Shown: positions 27,611-36,358, counted from the first letter of the stretch. The stretch: 64,000 nucleotides of DNA from Clostridium thermobutyricum DSM 4928 (GCF_002050515.1 NZ_LTAY01000111.1:1-64000); one strand, 5' to 3'. Notes: generated by a model from the letters alone, not told the origin. Numbers and translations: made by a program.

Positions 27611-28246
27611 TTATCTTATAAAGTTCATATATTTCTTTTCTTCTTGTTCTGGTGCTTTAACTGCATCTTTTCCGTACTCTAAAAGTTTCATTAACCAAGC
27701 CATGTTCTTTCCTAATACTCTCATGATTTGTGTACCTTCTTCATCTTGAAGCATTTCTCCTGGAGCTGTACCACTTACTACATTCCAATAGTTTGATGTT
27801 GGCATTAACATTTCTGAGTAATTTATAAAGTTATTTAATTGATCGAAAGTTGGAATTCCACCTGCTCTTCTTACTGCAACTACACTTGCACCAACTTTAT
27901 GTCTAAACATTCCACCATTTGATGAAGCAACATAAAATGCACGATCTAAGAATGATTTCATTGTTCCTCCAATTGCTGAGTAGTGCACTGGTGAACCTAA
28001 AATAATTCCATCAGCTTCTTTCATTTTTTGAATCCAATCATTTACCTCATCAGTTTGAATAACACATTTTTCATTTTTGTTTCTTGAACAACCACCACAA
28101 GCTAAACATCCTCTTACTGCTTTATTACCAACATGTATAATCTCTACTTCTATTCCTTCTTTTTCTAATTGTTCCGCTACAATTTTTATAGCATTATATG
28201 TGTTTCCTTCTTTTCTAGGACTTCCATTAAATGCAACTACCTTCAT
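27611..28246 (-). CDS. Flavodoxin-family NAD(P)H-dependent reductase / iron-sulfur flavoprotein
   Basis: A 211-residue FMN-binding protein. FNGSPRKEGNT (residues 5-15) is the FMN phosphate loop. GCLACGGCSRNKNEKC (about 47-62) carries the cysteine cluster of iron-sulfur flavoproteins. GSPVHYSAIGGTMKSFLDR is the second FMN loop. It probably reduces quinones, nitro compounds or other oxidants in anaerobes. A strong palindrome lies in its upstream region (28336-28353) and may be the operator of a redox regulator. Confidence 0.88.
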   Translation of the reverse strand: MKVVAFNGSPRKEGNTYNAIKIVAEQLEKEGIEVEIIHVGNKAVRGCLACGGCSRNKNEKCVIQTDEVNDWIQKMKEADGIILGSPVHYSAIGGTMKSFLDRAFYVASSNGGMFRHKVGASVVAVRRAGGIPTFDQLNNFINYSEMLMPTSNYWNVVSGTAPGEMLQDEEGTQIMRVLGKNMAWLMKLLEYGKDAVKAPEQEEKKYMNFIR

Positions 28247-28561
28247 AATTCATTCCTCCAAAAACTAATTTAATCTATGTCCTCATTATATTTATCAATT
28301 GAAAATATCACAAGTAGGCACTTTTAGGTTAGTAGACTTACCTAAAGGTAAGTTTTACTGTAATAATTGCGTTTCAATTGATAATTAGAATTATAAATTA
28401 TTTTATAATTCTAAATTTATACTTTAAACTTTAGGATAAATTAACTAATTTAATCTTTTCAATTAATTAGAAACCTCATATATTTTTATATAACTAAGTT
28501 CAAAGTAACAATAATATAAAAAAAATCATATGATGTTATAAAATAATTTTTAGGAGTTTTT
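28247..28561. promoter_or_regulatory. Divergent intergenic region with palindromic operator
   Basis: ACTTACCT/AGGTAAGT arms (28336-28343 and 28346-28353) form an 18-bp palindrome 90 bp upstream of the flavodoxin-like gene, with a partial copy (TTTTAGGTTAGTAGACTTACC-like) to its left. HxlR-type redox regulators bind similar sites; the regulator is not in the window. Confidence 0.45.
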
Positions 28562-29086
28562 ATGAGTTATACAACTAATAGACAACCTCAAGGAATCCTT
28601 ATAGACAAAGTAGCATTTTTAAGAGAAGGTATGATTGCTGAAGTAGTAGCTATTAATGACTATAGTACTTTTATATCATTTACTAATAATAAAGAAGTAA
28701 TAAACATTTTTCATCACATTATGGAAGAAGAAAAAGAGCATTATGGTATGTTTTTAGATGCACTAAGAAAATATGATGAAGAACAAAAAGAGCTTGAAAC
28801 TGAGGTTAGAGATCAAGTAAATATTTCTTCTAAGAATATAGGAAAATATAGTGATTTATCCTATTCTAAAGATAAAAGCCACAATTTGCTTATGTCTATA
28901 AGGGATGCTATAAAAGGAGAGCTTGAAGCTATATTACTTTACGAGTTCTTTATAGATAATATAACTGACGAATACCTTATAGCCCTTATTTCTAAAATAA
29001 TAAGCGATGAAAAAGAACACGTAGAAGAGCTAACTCTAGCATTAACATTATTAGATAAAGATTCTTATGGACCTATTAAATCCTAA
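28562..29086 (+). CDS. Ferritin-like (rubrerythrin-type) diiron protein
   Basis: A 174-residue four-helix protein with two Glu/His pairs expected for a diiron centre: AEVVAINDY and EEEKEHYGMF in the first half, GELEAILLYEFF and DEKEHVEELT in the second. There is no rubredoxin tail. It likely stores or oxidises iron or removes peroxide. The ATG follows TAGGAG. No encapsulin gene is nearby. Confidence 0.82.
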   Translation: MSYTTNRQPQGILIDKVAFLREGMIAEVVAINDYSTFISFTNNKEVINIFHHIMEEEKEHYGMFLDALRKYDEEQKELETEVRDQVNISSKNIGKYSDLSYSKDKSHNLLMSIRDAIKGELEAILLYEFFIDNITDEYLIALISKIISDEKEHVEELTLALTLLDKDSYGPIKS

Positions 29087-29218
29087 TTTTAATAATCTAT
29101 AAATCTTCTATATTTAAAAATCCTCTATTGATAGTTCTTTATAATAATATATTTACCAAACTATACTATTATTTATATATAAATTTAAATTGTTTATAAT
29201 ATAATTATCATAAAATAT

Positions 29219-29424
29219 AGGAGGTGTTTTTTATGAAAGTCTATGGTACATTCAGCTCTAAATCAGATTGCTCCTTGCAAAGACTACAACAAAGTAAGCT
29301 ATGCTTTGTCTGGAGCCTAATCTGTAAAAATTAGCTGAACTTATATAGATGATTTAGGCTCTGTAACACATAGCTTTTTGTACTCTTTGCTTTATCAGTG
29401 CAATAAAAGTAAAGGAGTAAAAAA
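29219..29424 (+). ncRNA. Unassigned structured leader RNA upstream of the Mor-like gene
   Basis: GCTCC (29270-29274) can pair with GGAGC (29312-29316), extended by AGAC and AAAG with GTCT and CTTT; alternatively GAGCCTAA (29313-29320) can pair with TTAGGCTC (29354-29361). The two are mutually exclusive. A last hairpin (29386-29415) covers part of the AAAGGAG ribosome binding site of the next gene. A 33-codon reading frame lies inside. It may be a riboswitch or leader-peptide regulator. Confidence 0.45.
29233..29334 (+). CDS. Possible 33-residue leader peptide or gene remnant
   Basis: ATG at 29233 directly behind AGGAGGTG, 33 codons, stop TAG at 29332. The sequence (starts MKVYGTFSSKSDCSLQRLQQ) is Cys/Ser/Gln-rich and matches nothing I know. 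The strong ribosome binding site argues that ribosomes load here. It overlaps alternative RNA structures, so it may be a translated leader of the Mor-like gene; a decayed gene is the alternative. Confidence 0.4.
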   Translation: MKVYGTFSSKSDCSLQRLQQSKLCFVWSLICKN

Positions 29425-29703
29425 ATGAAATATATAAAAGCACATGATGTGTTGCCAGATGAAATTCTTAAAATAATACAAGATTATGTAGATGGAGAGT
29501 ATCTTTATATACCTAGAAAAAGTGGAAAACATAAAGCTTGGGGAGAAAAAAGTGGTATAAAAAGTATTCTTAAGATTAGAAATAATGAAATTTATAAAAA
29601 ATATCTTAATGGATCTAGTATTTGCGAACTAGCTAAAACATACTACTTATCTGAAAAAAGTATAAGAAGAATAGTAAATCAAGAAAAGAAATTACGCTCA
29701 TAA
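29425..29703 (+). CDS. Mor-like / CD3324-family HTH protein
   Basis: A 92-residue DNA-binding protein. VLPDEILKIIQDYVDGEYLY is the conserved Mor-like dimerisation segment (here IPRK follows), and SICELAKTYYLSEKSIRRIV is the C-terminal HTH. Mor/C proteins activate phage Mu late genes; short chromosomal relatives in clostridia have no known target. The ATG follows AAAGGAG, which is partly hidden in a leader hairpin. A second Mor-like gene is in the mobile element (62105-62368). Confidence 0.82.
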   Translation: MKYIKAHDVLPDEILKIIQDYVDGEYLYIPRKSGKHKAWGEKSGIKSILKIRNNEIYKKYLNGSSICELAKTYYLSEKSIRRIVNQEKKLRS

Positions 29704-29846
29704 TCAATATAGAACTATTTAATAGATTGAATGATTATTTAAAATAATGTTATTCTTTCATTGTGTCTATCAAACGAAAGCTTATCTAAGTTAAAATAAT
29801 ATCTATAAATAGTAAGATTATGAATATTTAATATATTTTTATTTAG

Positions 29847-29891
29847 ATGATTATTATTGCTTTCAACTGAAGTGATAATAATCATTTTTTA
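29847..29891 (+). terminator. Terminator
   Basis: ATGATTATTAT pairs with ATAATAATCAT, followed by TTTTTT, about 145 bp after the Mor-like gene. Confidence 0.75.
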
Positions 29892-29958
29892 TTTAATTAT
29901 TTACTAAAGCAATATATTACTGCTTAAAAATAAAATTAGAAAAGAGGTGTTAGATTTT

Positions 29959-30618
29959 ATGAACTCTTTCATAAAAAAACAGGACTATAATTATATAAAA
30001 AAATGCTTATTTGATTTAAATAATACTTTAAGAAACTGTGTTGATAAAAAAATTGTTGAAGCAACTAAATTATATTTAAACGAAAAAATATTAAGTATTT
30101 TTTCAGATTTATCTGAAGAACAAAAAAATTTACTTGATATTAGCGAAATAACTGATTCTATATATATTAATCCATATTTATCTAAGTTAAATGATTATGT
30201 TTATGGAATGCCTAAAATAACAAACACTCAAATTAATAAATTATTTAAAAAAGAAAAAAAATTAAAATTTCCTGATTTAGAGATTCAGAATACTCCAAAA
30301 GTGTATTTAGGATGGATTGACTACTCTATAAGAAAATTACTTATAGCTTATAATATGGATGGTAAACTCATAGGTATGGCATGTAGGTTACCAAATACTA
30401 ATTCAAATAATACTAACGTTTGTACACTTTGTAATCACATAGGTCCTGAAAATGAAGTAGCATTTGTTTCACCTATCTGTAAGCCAAATAAATCAGGTGA
30501 AGACTGTTATAGATCAATAGGGTTTCATATATGTTTAGATAGCAATAAATGTAATGAAAGAATTGTATCTATAGAAAAGCTTGAAAATCTATTAAAAAAT
30601 GTTAATAATCTTAAGTGA
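29959..30618 (+). CDS. FusB/FusC-like EF-G-binding protein
   Basis: A 219-residue protein with an N-terminal helical half (about 1-90) and a C-terminal zinc-binding half with Cys residues in VCTLCNHIG and in IGFHICLDSNKCNERI, the four-cysteine layout of FusB-type proteins. These bind elongation factor G and free ribosomes stalled by fusidic acid. Chromosomal homologues exist in many Firmicutes and need not confer resistance. I start at the ATG at 29959; the in-frame GTG at 29947 is inside the GAGGTG ribosome binding site. Confidence 0.85.
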   Translation: MNSFIKKQDYNYIKKCLFDLNNTLRNCVDKKIVEATKLYLNEKILSIFSDLSEEQKNLLDISEITDSIYINPYLSKLNDYVYGMPKITNTQINKLFKKEKKLKFPDLEIQNTPKVYLGWIDYSIRKLLIAYNMDGKLIGMACRLPNTNSNNTNVCTLCNHIGPENEVAFVSPICKPNKSGEDCYRSIGFHICLDSNKCNERIVSIEKLENLLKNVNNLK

Positions 30619-30736
30619 TATGAATTTACTATATTTAATTAAAATAATACTATAATTAATTACAATTTTATAATATATTCCATTTTATTTAGTCAATTAA
30701 CTGGGAATATTAATATTATATTCAGGAGGTTATGCT

Positions 30737-31411
30737 ATGCTAAAAGTTATAAGTGGGATATGTTGGACAATTGTATATTTAATATTAATCTATAGAGGAT
30801 TTAAAGATAAGTCATATGGTATTCCTTTAGTAGCATTATCTTTAAATTTTTCTTGGGAATTTGTTTTTGCATTTATTTATAAGACTAACGATAGTGTTTC
30901 AGCTATTATTAATCCTATTTGGTTTATATTAGATTTAATTATAGTTATAACTTATTTTTTATATAGTTATAAATATTTAAAACAAGAATATGATATATCA
31001 AAATGTTTTTGGCTCTTTATAAGTATCTGTTCTTTTTTAAGTTCTTTTGCAATAATGCTTATTGGAACTCCTTTTTTACTTAAATTTGCTTTCTTTAGAA
31101 ATAGCATTTTTGAAGTTGCAATATTTATTGCTTATATACAAAATGCAATAATGAGTATTCTCTTTGTTAATACATTTTATTCTAGAAAAAAATATGATTA
31201 TTCAATTGATGGGCAATCTTTTTATTCCGCATTATTAAAATTTATTGGAACTTCACCAACAGCAGGTATATATTACATATTAATTCACCCTGACAATTGG
31301 TATTTTATCGGAATTTTTATATTTTTATGTTTTATTTTTGACTTATTGTATTGTATTTTAATTTGGAATGAATTAAAAGCTAAAAGAATAAATCCTTTTA
31401 AAAGACTTTAA
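30737..31411 (+). CDS. Seven-helix membrane protein resembling transmembrane terpene cyclases
   Basis: A 224-residue integral membrane protein with about seven hydrophobic helices. NFSWEFVFAF (Glu41) and WFILDLIIV (Asp66) place acidic residues inside helices, as in the Pyr4/PaxB-type membrane terpene cyclase superfamily, where a Glu and an Asp are needed for catalysis. No prenyltransferase is nearby, so function is uncertain. AGGAGG precedes the ATG. Single gene with a terminator. Confidence 0.55.
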   Translation: MLKVISGICWTIVYLILIYRGFKDKSYGIPLVALSLNFSWEFVFAFIYKTNDSVSAIINPIWFILDLIIVITYFLYSYKYLKQEYDISKCFWLFISICSFLSSFAIMLIGTPFLLKFAFFRNSIFEVAIFIAYIQNAIMSILFVNTFYSRKKYDYSIDGQSFYSALLKFIGTSPTAGIYYILIHPDNWYFIGIFIFLCFIFDLLYCILIWNELKAKRINPFKRL

Positions 31412-31431
31412 TGAAAATACGGTTTAAATAT

Positions 31432-31463
31432 AAAAAAGAGAACTAAAATTAGTTCTCTTTTTT
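31432..31463. terminator. Terminator
   Basis: AAAAAAGAGAACT pairs with AGTTCTCTTTTTT downstream of the seven-helix protein gene; usable on both strands. Confidence 0.85.
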
Positions 31464-31528
31464 ATATTTAACTTTATTAATATCATAATCTAATTTTTAA
31501 AATATCTAATATACTTAAAATTCTACTT

Positions 31529-32395
31529 TTATATTAAATTAAAATGCTTCATTGCGTAATAAAATCCATCATTATCTATATCTTTAGTAATATAATTAGC
31601 ATGATTTTTAACCTCTTCAGGTGCATGTCCCATTGCTATACCTGTTGTAGCAAAGTCAATCATTTCAATATCGTTATAATCATCACCTATTGCATATATA
31701 TCTTCACTATTTACATTAAAATAATCTAAAATTACAGCCATTCCAACTTTTTTGGAAACTCCTTTTTCACAAATTTCTCCTCCACAAAACATCTTACTAA
31801 AAGAAAGTGAAACACAATTATACTTATCACCTAAATCTTGTATAACTTTTTCATAATCTAATGGACATTTATTATCATCATATAAAATATCAGCTCCATA
31901 GTAGTGAATCTTATTAATATCTATATTTGAAGTATCTTCAATTTCCTTTGTTCTTTTAGATATACATTCCCTCCTATGTAAAATAGCATTATACTCTTCT
32001 TCTGAAACTTCTCCTTTTTTAGGTAGCTCAAATAAACGCATATATTTTTCTTTTTGCCCTTTTTTAATATAAATATAGTCATTAGATTCCATATTATATA
32101 CAGCATTATATTTATCAAAATAATCTAATAATTCTTTTTTACTTTCCTTTGACATTGGATTTGTATATATAATCTCATTATTTACTACAACTGTTCCACC
32201 TGCAGAACAAATAATATTTTCAAAATTCATCTCCTCTAAAACACCGTCAATTGCAGATAAAGCTCTTCCAGTGCTTAAAACTAGGATATGCCCATTTTCT
32301 CTAAGTTTTTTAAATGCCTCTAAAGTTAATTTTGATATTCCATGTCCTTTAACAATTGTCCCATCAGCATCAAAAAATATAATTTTCCTACTCAT
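31529..32395 (-). CDS. Cof-type HAD-IIB phosphatase
   Basis: A 288-residue HAD hydrolase and paralogue of the one at 25851-26642. Motif I FFDADGTIVKG, motif II LSTGRAL, motif III Lys in the SKKVGMAVIL region, and motif IV YAIGDDYNDIEMI with GIAMGHA. The cap domain is longer and rich in charged residues. The substrate is unknown; probably a phosphorylated sugar or cofactor intermediate. The ATG follows AGGAGG. Confidence 0.88.
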   Translation of the reverse strand: MSRKIIFFDADGTIVKGHGISKLTLEAFKKLRENGHILVLSTGRALSAIDGVLEEMNFENIICSAGGTVVVNNEIIYTNPMSKESKKELLDYFDKYNAVYNMESNDYIYIKKGQKEKYMRLFELPKKGEVSEEEYNAILHRRECISKRTKEIEDTSNIDINKIHYYGADILYDDNKCPLDYEKVIQDLGDKYNCVSLSFSKMFCGGEICEKGVSKKVGMAVILDYFNVNSEDIYAIGDDYNDIEMIDFATTGIAMGHAPEEVKNHANYITKDIDNDGFYYAMKHFNLI

Positions 32396-32550
32396 ATAAC
32401 TCCTCCTAAAATTTTTATAATTTGCAATACCTTGTTTATTTTGTAAATTTTGTATTTTGCATCATAACTTAACTATATACTCTAGAATTAACTCCAAGTC
32501 AAGAAATTAAATTAATTTTTTATAATTTATTTTATTAAGATGTTTATATA

Positions 32551-32592
32551 AAAAAATAGTCTAACCTAACTAATACTAGGTTAAGACTATTT
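32551..32592 (-). terminator. Terminator of the Rrf2 gene
   Basis: ATAGTCTTAACCT pairs with AGGTTAGACTAT, followed by T7 on the minus strand. Confidence 0.8.
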
Positions 32593-32668
32593 ATATAATA
32601 CATATATATTTTTTTCTCTATAATAAATAATCGAATTTTAATCATATAGATGATAATTCTTTTATTTA

Positions 32669-33172
32669 CTATTTTTTATCTTTATTAAACCATTCAATTG
32701 TCTCTTTTTCCACCTCTTTAGGAAGCTTTTTATTATATACTTCATTGTATAGCCATAATAAAGTTTTATTCTTTAAATATTTTTTCATTTCATTTTCAGC
32801 TTCTACCATTACCACTTTAATTAAACAAGGACATTTAGTATGTGATTCTGGTAAATTATCTTTATCTAAAATTAATGTGTTTTGCCTAATTTCTGCACAT
32901 TGAAAGAAAGACTCTTTTCCTTCTATTGCTTCAACAACATCTAAAAATGTTATTTCTTCTGGATTACGAGCAAGTGCATATCCGCCTTTTACACCTGGCA
33001 CAGATTTTACAATTCCACATTTAGTTAGCTTTGTATATACTTTTGATAAGTACGTTTCTGATATTCCTTGAAATGTAGCTAAATCTTTTATTCCTACGGA
33101 TTTACCTTCTTCTAGCTTTACCATATATAATAAACAATGTAATGCATATTCTACTCCAACTGAAAACTTCAT
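32669..33172 (-). CDS. Rrf2-family transcriptional regulator
   Basis: A protein of about 167 residues with an N-terminal winged helix (MKFSVGVEYALHCLLYM; GISETYLSKVYTKLTKCGIV; VPGVKGGYALAR). Rrf2 proteins such as IscR and NsrR sense redox state, nitric oxide or Fe-S status through cysteines; here Cys residues lie in FFQCAEI and HTKCPCLIK near residues 95-125. The ATG at 33172 follows AAGGAG by 9 nt; an upstream ATG at 33193 has no ribosome binding site. It faces the PPOX-like and ferredoxin genes and may control them. Confidence 0.88.
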   Translation of the reverse strand: MKFSVGVEYALHCLLYMVKLEEGKSVGIKDLATFQGISETYLSKVYTKLTKCGIVKSVPGVKGGYALARNPEEITFLDVVEAIEGKESFFQCAEIRQNTLILDKDNLPESHTKCPCLIKVVMVEAENEMKKYLKNKTLLWLYNEVYNKKLPKEVEKETIEWFNKDKK

Positions 33173-33339
33173 TGCATTTTTCTCCTTAATCATTCTTTAA
33201 TATTCTATTATGATATCTTATTATTTCTTTATATTCAAGATAACTATTTTCTATTGACCACTCTACAAATTTATTATACACTAATTATAGACAAAGTTTA
33301 TCTACGATAATTAATATCTATAATATTGGAGGAATAAAT

Positions 33340-33711
33340 ATGTTACCAGAAAAATTTTTTGAAGTATTAAACCATGAAGGAGTAGTTTCTATATCTACTT
33401 GTGTAAATAATGAAGTTCATGCTGTTAATACATGGAATAGTTATTTAGTAGTTGTTGAAGGAAATAAAATTCTAATCCCTGCAGCTGCAATGATTAAAAC
33501 TGAAGAAAATATAAATCAAAATAATAAAGTTAATCTAACATTAGGTAGTAAAGAAGTAATGGGTTATAGATATATGGGAACTGGATTTTTAATTGAAGGA
33601 ACTGCAAAATTCTTAAGAAGTGGTGATCACTTTAATATGATGAGAGAAAAATATTCATTTTTAACAAGAGTACTAGAAATTACAGTTGATTCTTGTAAAC
33701 AAACTTTATAA
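33340..33711 (+). CDS. Pyridoxamine 5'-phosphate oxidase-like FMN-binding protein
   Basis: A 123-residue split-barrel protein. LPEKFFEVLNHEGVVSISTC is the typical first strand region and YMGTGFLIEGTAKFL lies near the C-terminal strand. Such small proteins bind FMN or F420 and act as reductases. Next to a ferredoxin gene (27 bp downstream) and facing an Rrf2 regulator, it is probably a redox protein. The ATG follows TTGGAGGAA. Confidence 0.82.
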   Translation: MLPEKFFEVLNHEGVVSISTCVNNEVHAVNTWNSYLVVVEGNKILIPAAAMIKTEENINQNNKVNLTLGSKEVMGYRYMGTGFLIEGTAKFLRSGDHFNMMREKYSFLTRVLEITVDSCKQTL

Positions 33712-33738
33712 TAATTTAAAATATAAAGGAGTAATCCT

Positions 33739-33918
33739 ATGCCTAGAAGAATTGATAAATCACAATGTATTGGTTGTGGAACTTGCCAAAGAGTATGTAT
33801 AGTTGGATGCATAACTCAAGATGATGATAAGAAAAGATTAATAAATGAATTTGCATGTGTTGACTGCGGTGCTTGCCAATTCGCTTGTCCAAAAAAATGT
33901 ATTTCAAAAATAAATTAA
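33739..33918 (+). CDS. 2[4Fe-4S] ferredoxin
   Basis: A 59-residue protein too short for most ORF cut-offs. Cysteines are at positions 10, 13, 16, 20 and 24 (CIGCGTCQRVC...C) and 40, 43, 46, 50 and 54 (CVDCGACQFACPKKC), enough for two [4Fe-4S] clusters. It carries low-potential electrons in the cytosol. Its N-terminus is basic (MPRRIDKSQ). The ATG at 33739 follows AAAGGAG. It is 27 bp downstream of the PPOX-like gene, so the two are probably an electron-transfer pair. Confidence 0.9.
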   Translation: MPRRIDKSQCIGCGTCQRVCIVGCITQDDDKKRLINEFACVDCGACQFACPKKCISKIN

Positions 33919-33962
33919 ATCTAACAGTTATAGGGTTTAGTTTTATTTATAAATATCTCAAC

Positions 33963-34005
33963 TAATTAAGGCTGAATATCCTTTAAAGATACTCAGCCTT
34001 AATTA
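33963..34005. terminator. Terminator between convergent genes
   Basis: TTAAGGCTGA...TATC pairs with GATA...TCAGCCTTAA, between the ferredoxin and azoreductase genes. Confidence 0.8.
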
Positions 34006-34027
34006 CTAATAATTTTATTATTTAATT

Positions 34028-34624
34028 TTAAAAATTTTTTGCAAGTGATTTAGCTTGTTGTATTCCAGCATCTACTTTTGCTTGAACATCAACACCCATT
34101 ACATCTACACCTTCTACAGCAATAGTTTCTATATCTTTAATTCCAAAAAATCCTAATATAGTTCTTAAGTATTTATCTCCCATTTCATATGGAGCACCAC
34201 TATATTCTCCACCTCTAGATACTATATGAACTGCTTTTTTATCATTTAAAAGTCCAACTGGTCCTTCAGCAGTATATTTAAATGTTATTCCAGTAACACT
34301 TACATAATCTATATAAGCTTTTAATATTGAAGGAATACTTAAATTCCACATAGGTGCTGCAATTATATATTTATCTGCTTCTGCAAATTGATATGCATAT
34401 TTTAATATTGGATTCTTCTTACTTTCTTCATCTTTAGGTCCAAATAATTTTCCTAAATCTTCTGGTCTTAAAAAATCTATATTTTCTTTATATAAATCTA
34501 ATACAATTACCTCATCATTTGGATTATTCTTTTTATATTCTTCTACAAAACTATCAGATACTTTAAAAGTTCTTGATTCACCTTCATTTTTAATATTTGC
34601 TTTAATATATAATACTTTACTCAT
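34028..34624 (-). CDS. azoR: FMN-dependent NADH-azoreductase
   Basis: A 198-residue AzoR-type flavoprotein. KANIKNEGESRTFKVSDSF near the start is the FMN phosphate loop, AAPMWNLSIPSILKAYIDYV is the central FMN/substrate motif, and VSRGGEYSG is the third contact. It reduces quinones, azo dyes and electrophiles with NADH. It is the second gene after the pirin gene (36 bp gap). The operon promoter contains a palindromic operator, typical of induction by quinones or electrophiles. Confidence 0.92.
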   Translation of the reverse strand: MSKVLYIKANIKNEGESRTFKVSDSFVEEYKKNNPNDEVIVLDLYKENIDFLRPEDLGKLFGPKDEESKKNPILKYAYQFAEADKYIIAAPMWNLSIPSILKAYIDYVSVTGITFKYTAEGPVGLLNDKKAVHIVSRGGEYSGAPYEMGDKYLRTILGFFGIKDIETIAVEGVDVMGVDVQAKVDAGIQQAKSLAKNF

Positions 34625-34660
34625 ATTTATTTCTCCTTTTTATTACTTATAAAATTTTTC

Positions 34661-35542
34661 TTAGAAATTTTCAGTTCCAAATTTATTATTTCTATAATCT
34701 TCAAATGCTTCATATATCTCTTCCACTGTATTCATTACAAATGGTCCATGTGATACAATTGGTTCATTTATTGGTTCTCCACTTAGAACAATAAATAATG
34801 AATCTTCTTCCATTGATTCAACTAAGATATCTCCTTCTACATTATTAAATAAAATAAAGTCTTTTTCTCCACATATCTTATCTTCATTTACTTTAACTTT
34901 TCCCTTTAAAACAAGTATTCCTGTATTAAAAGTTTTATCTTCTTTTAAAGTAATTTTCCCATAAGATTTTAAATTTACATTGTAAATATTCATTTTAGTA
35001 AAAGTACTAGCAGGCCCTTGTATTCCATTGAAACTACCAGCAATAATGCTAACTTCACCTTTGCCATCATCAAGTTTCAAAGTTCCCATATTTTCTTTTA
35101 ATAAAGTTTGATATTTAGGTTCTGTCATCTTCTTATCTTTAGGAAGATTAACCCAAAGCTGAATCATATGTAATGTACCACCATTTTTACTAAACTCAGT
35201 TTCATGATATTCTTTATGCATAACCCCTGAAGCAGCAGTCATCCACTGTACATCTCCCGGACCTATAATTCCGTGATTTCCTTTATTATCATGATGCTCA
35301 ACTTTTCCTTCATAAGCAATTGTTACAGTTTCAAAACCACGATGTGGATGAGCTCCAACCCCTAATCTAGTTGATGATGGAGCATAATATTGTGGTATAT
35401 TATAATCCAATAGTAAAAATGGAGACAAACGACTCACATCATTAATCATCTCTGGAAAGTATTGTGAAACTCTGAATCCATCTCCAACCATATGAGGTTT
35501 TGATCCTTTAAATATATATTCTATACTTCTAAAATTTTTCAT
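34661..35542 (-). CDS. Pirin-family protein
   Basis: A 293-residue bicupin. The N-terminal metal site is in GVGAHPHRGFETVTIAYEG with KVEHHDNKGN after it, and WMTAASGVMHKEYHE follows. Bacterial pirins act as quercetinases or redox sensors. GPFVMNTVEEIYEAFEDY at the C-terminus is family-typical. It leads an operon with azoR, so a role in handling quinones or flavonoids is plausible. Confidence 0.92.
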   Translation of the reverse strand: MKNFRSIEYIFKGSKPHMVGDGFRVSQYFPEMINDVSRLSPFLLLDYNIPQYYAPSSTRLGVGAHPHRGFETVTIAYEGKVEHHDNKGNHGIIGPGDVQWMTAASGVMHKEYHETEFSKNGGTLHMIQLWVNLPKDKKMTEPKYQTLLKENMGTLKLDDGKGEVSIIAGSFNGIQGPASTFTKMNIYNVNLKSYGKITLKEDKTFNTGILVLKGKVKVNEDKICGEKDFILFNNVEGDILVESMEEDSLFIVLSGEPINEPIVSHGPFVMNTVEEIYEAFEDYRNNKFGTENF

Positions 35543-35594
35543 TAGTATTTTTCACTTCCTTTTAAACTTTTATGCATTTTGCATATTAAAATTT

Positions 35595-35720
35595 ATAACT
35601 AATTAGTGATATTTATTGAAAAAAATTTATATCTTCTCAATGTTTAAATTTTTTAATCTATTTAATTATTTTTTATATACCTTATATTTTTAATTTATCA
35701 CTAATTAGTGATATTGTCAA
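35595..35720 (-). promoter_or_regulatory. Pirin-azoR promoter with palindromic operators
   Basis: On the minus strand TTGACA (35720-35715), 17 bp, TAAATT (35697-35692). The spacer is almost entirely the perfect 16-bp palindrome ATCACTAATTAGTGAT (35697-35712). A second copy with one mismatch (ATAACTAATTAGTGAT) is at 35595-35610. This is the layout of a repressor site, probably of the MarR type. Confidence 0.75.
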
Positions 35721-35818
35721 ATAATATTTTTCTCTTATCTTATAATTATTTTACTTTATTTAATTCATATGTTATTATTTTTCAATATTCAATTAATATT
35801 TAATTCAAGGAGAAATTT

Positions 35819-36358
35819 ATGTCAGATTACATTTTAACTTATTCTAAAGAACACTTTTCACCAATTGATCCAAAAGAAGAAAGTATAAATATTAATGATA
35901 TTGCTCATTCTCTATCACTTATGTGTAGAGCAAATGGTCATATTAAAAATTTCTTTTCAGTAGCTCAGCATTCTATTAATTGTGCAAAAGAAGCTAAAGA
36001 AAGAAATTATTCAAAAAAAGTTCAGTTAGCTTGTCTTCTTCATGATGGAAGCGAAGCTTATTTAGCTGATATTACAAGACCAGTAAAAAAACATCTTGAA
36101 CATTATTTAGGATTTGAAAAAAATCTTCAAAATGCTATATATAAAAAGTTTTTACCTGAAAATTTATCTGAAGAAGAAAAACTTCAAGTTAATTCAGTTG
36201 ATGACTGTATGTTATATCATGAATTTATTGCATTATTAGGAGAAAAACTGTTTGATACTGAACCAGAAATAAAAAGTAATCCTTCTTTTGAATTTGTAGA
36301 TTTTAATAAGGTTGAAAGTGAATTTTTAAGCATATTTAAAGAACTTACTAATGAATAA
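35819..36358 (+). CDS. HD-domain phosphohydrolase (YfbR-like)
   Basis: A 179-residue metal-dependent phosphohydrolase. Metal ligands are in FSVAQHSINCAK (His), LLHDGSEAYLADI (His-Asp) and the Asp of VNSVDDCM. The pattern fits the YfbR/HD group that includes deoxynucleoside 5'-monophosphatases. The ATG follows AAGGAG. Single gene with a terminator. The substrate is inferred from the family only. Confidence 0.85.
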   Translation: MSDYILTYSKEHFSPIDPKEESININDIAHSLSLMCRANGHIKNFFSVAQHSINCAKEAKERNYSKKVQLACLLHDGSEAYLADITRPVKKHLEHYLGFEKNLQNAIYKKFLPENLSEEEKLQVNSVDDCMLYHEFIALLGEKLFDTEPEIKSNPSFEFVDFNKVESEFLSIFKELTNE

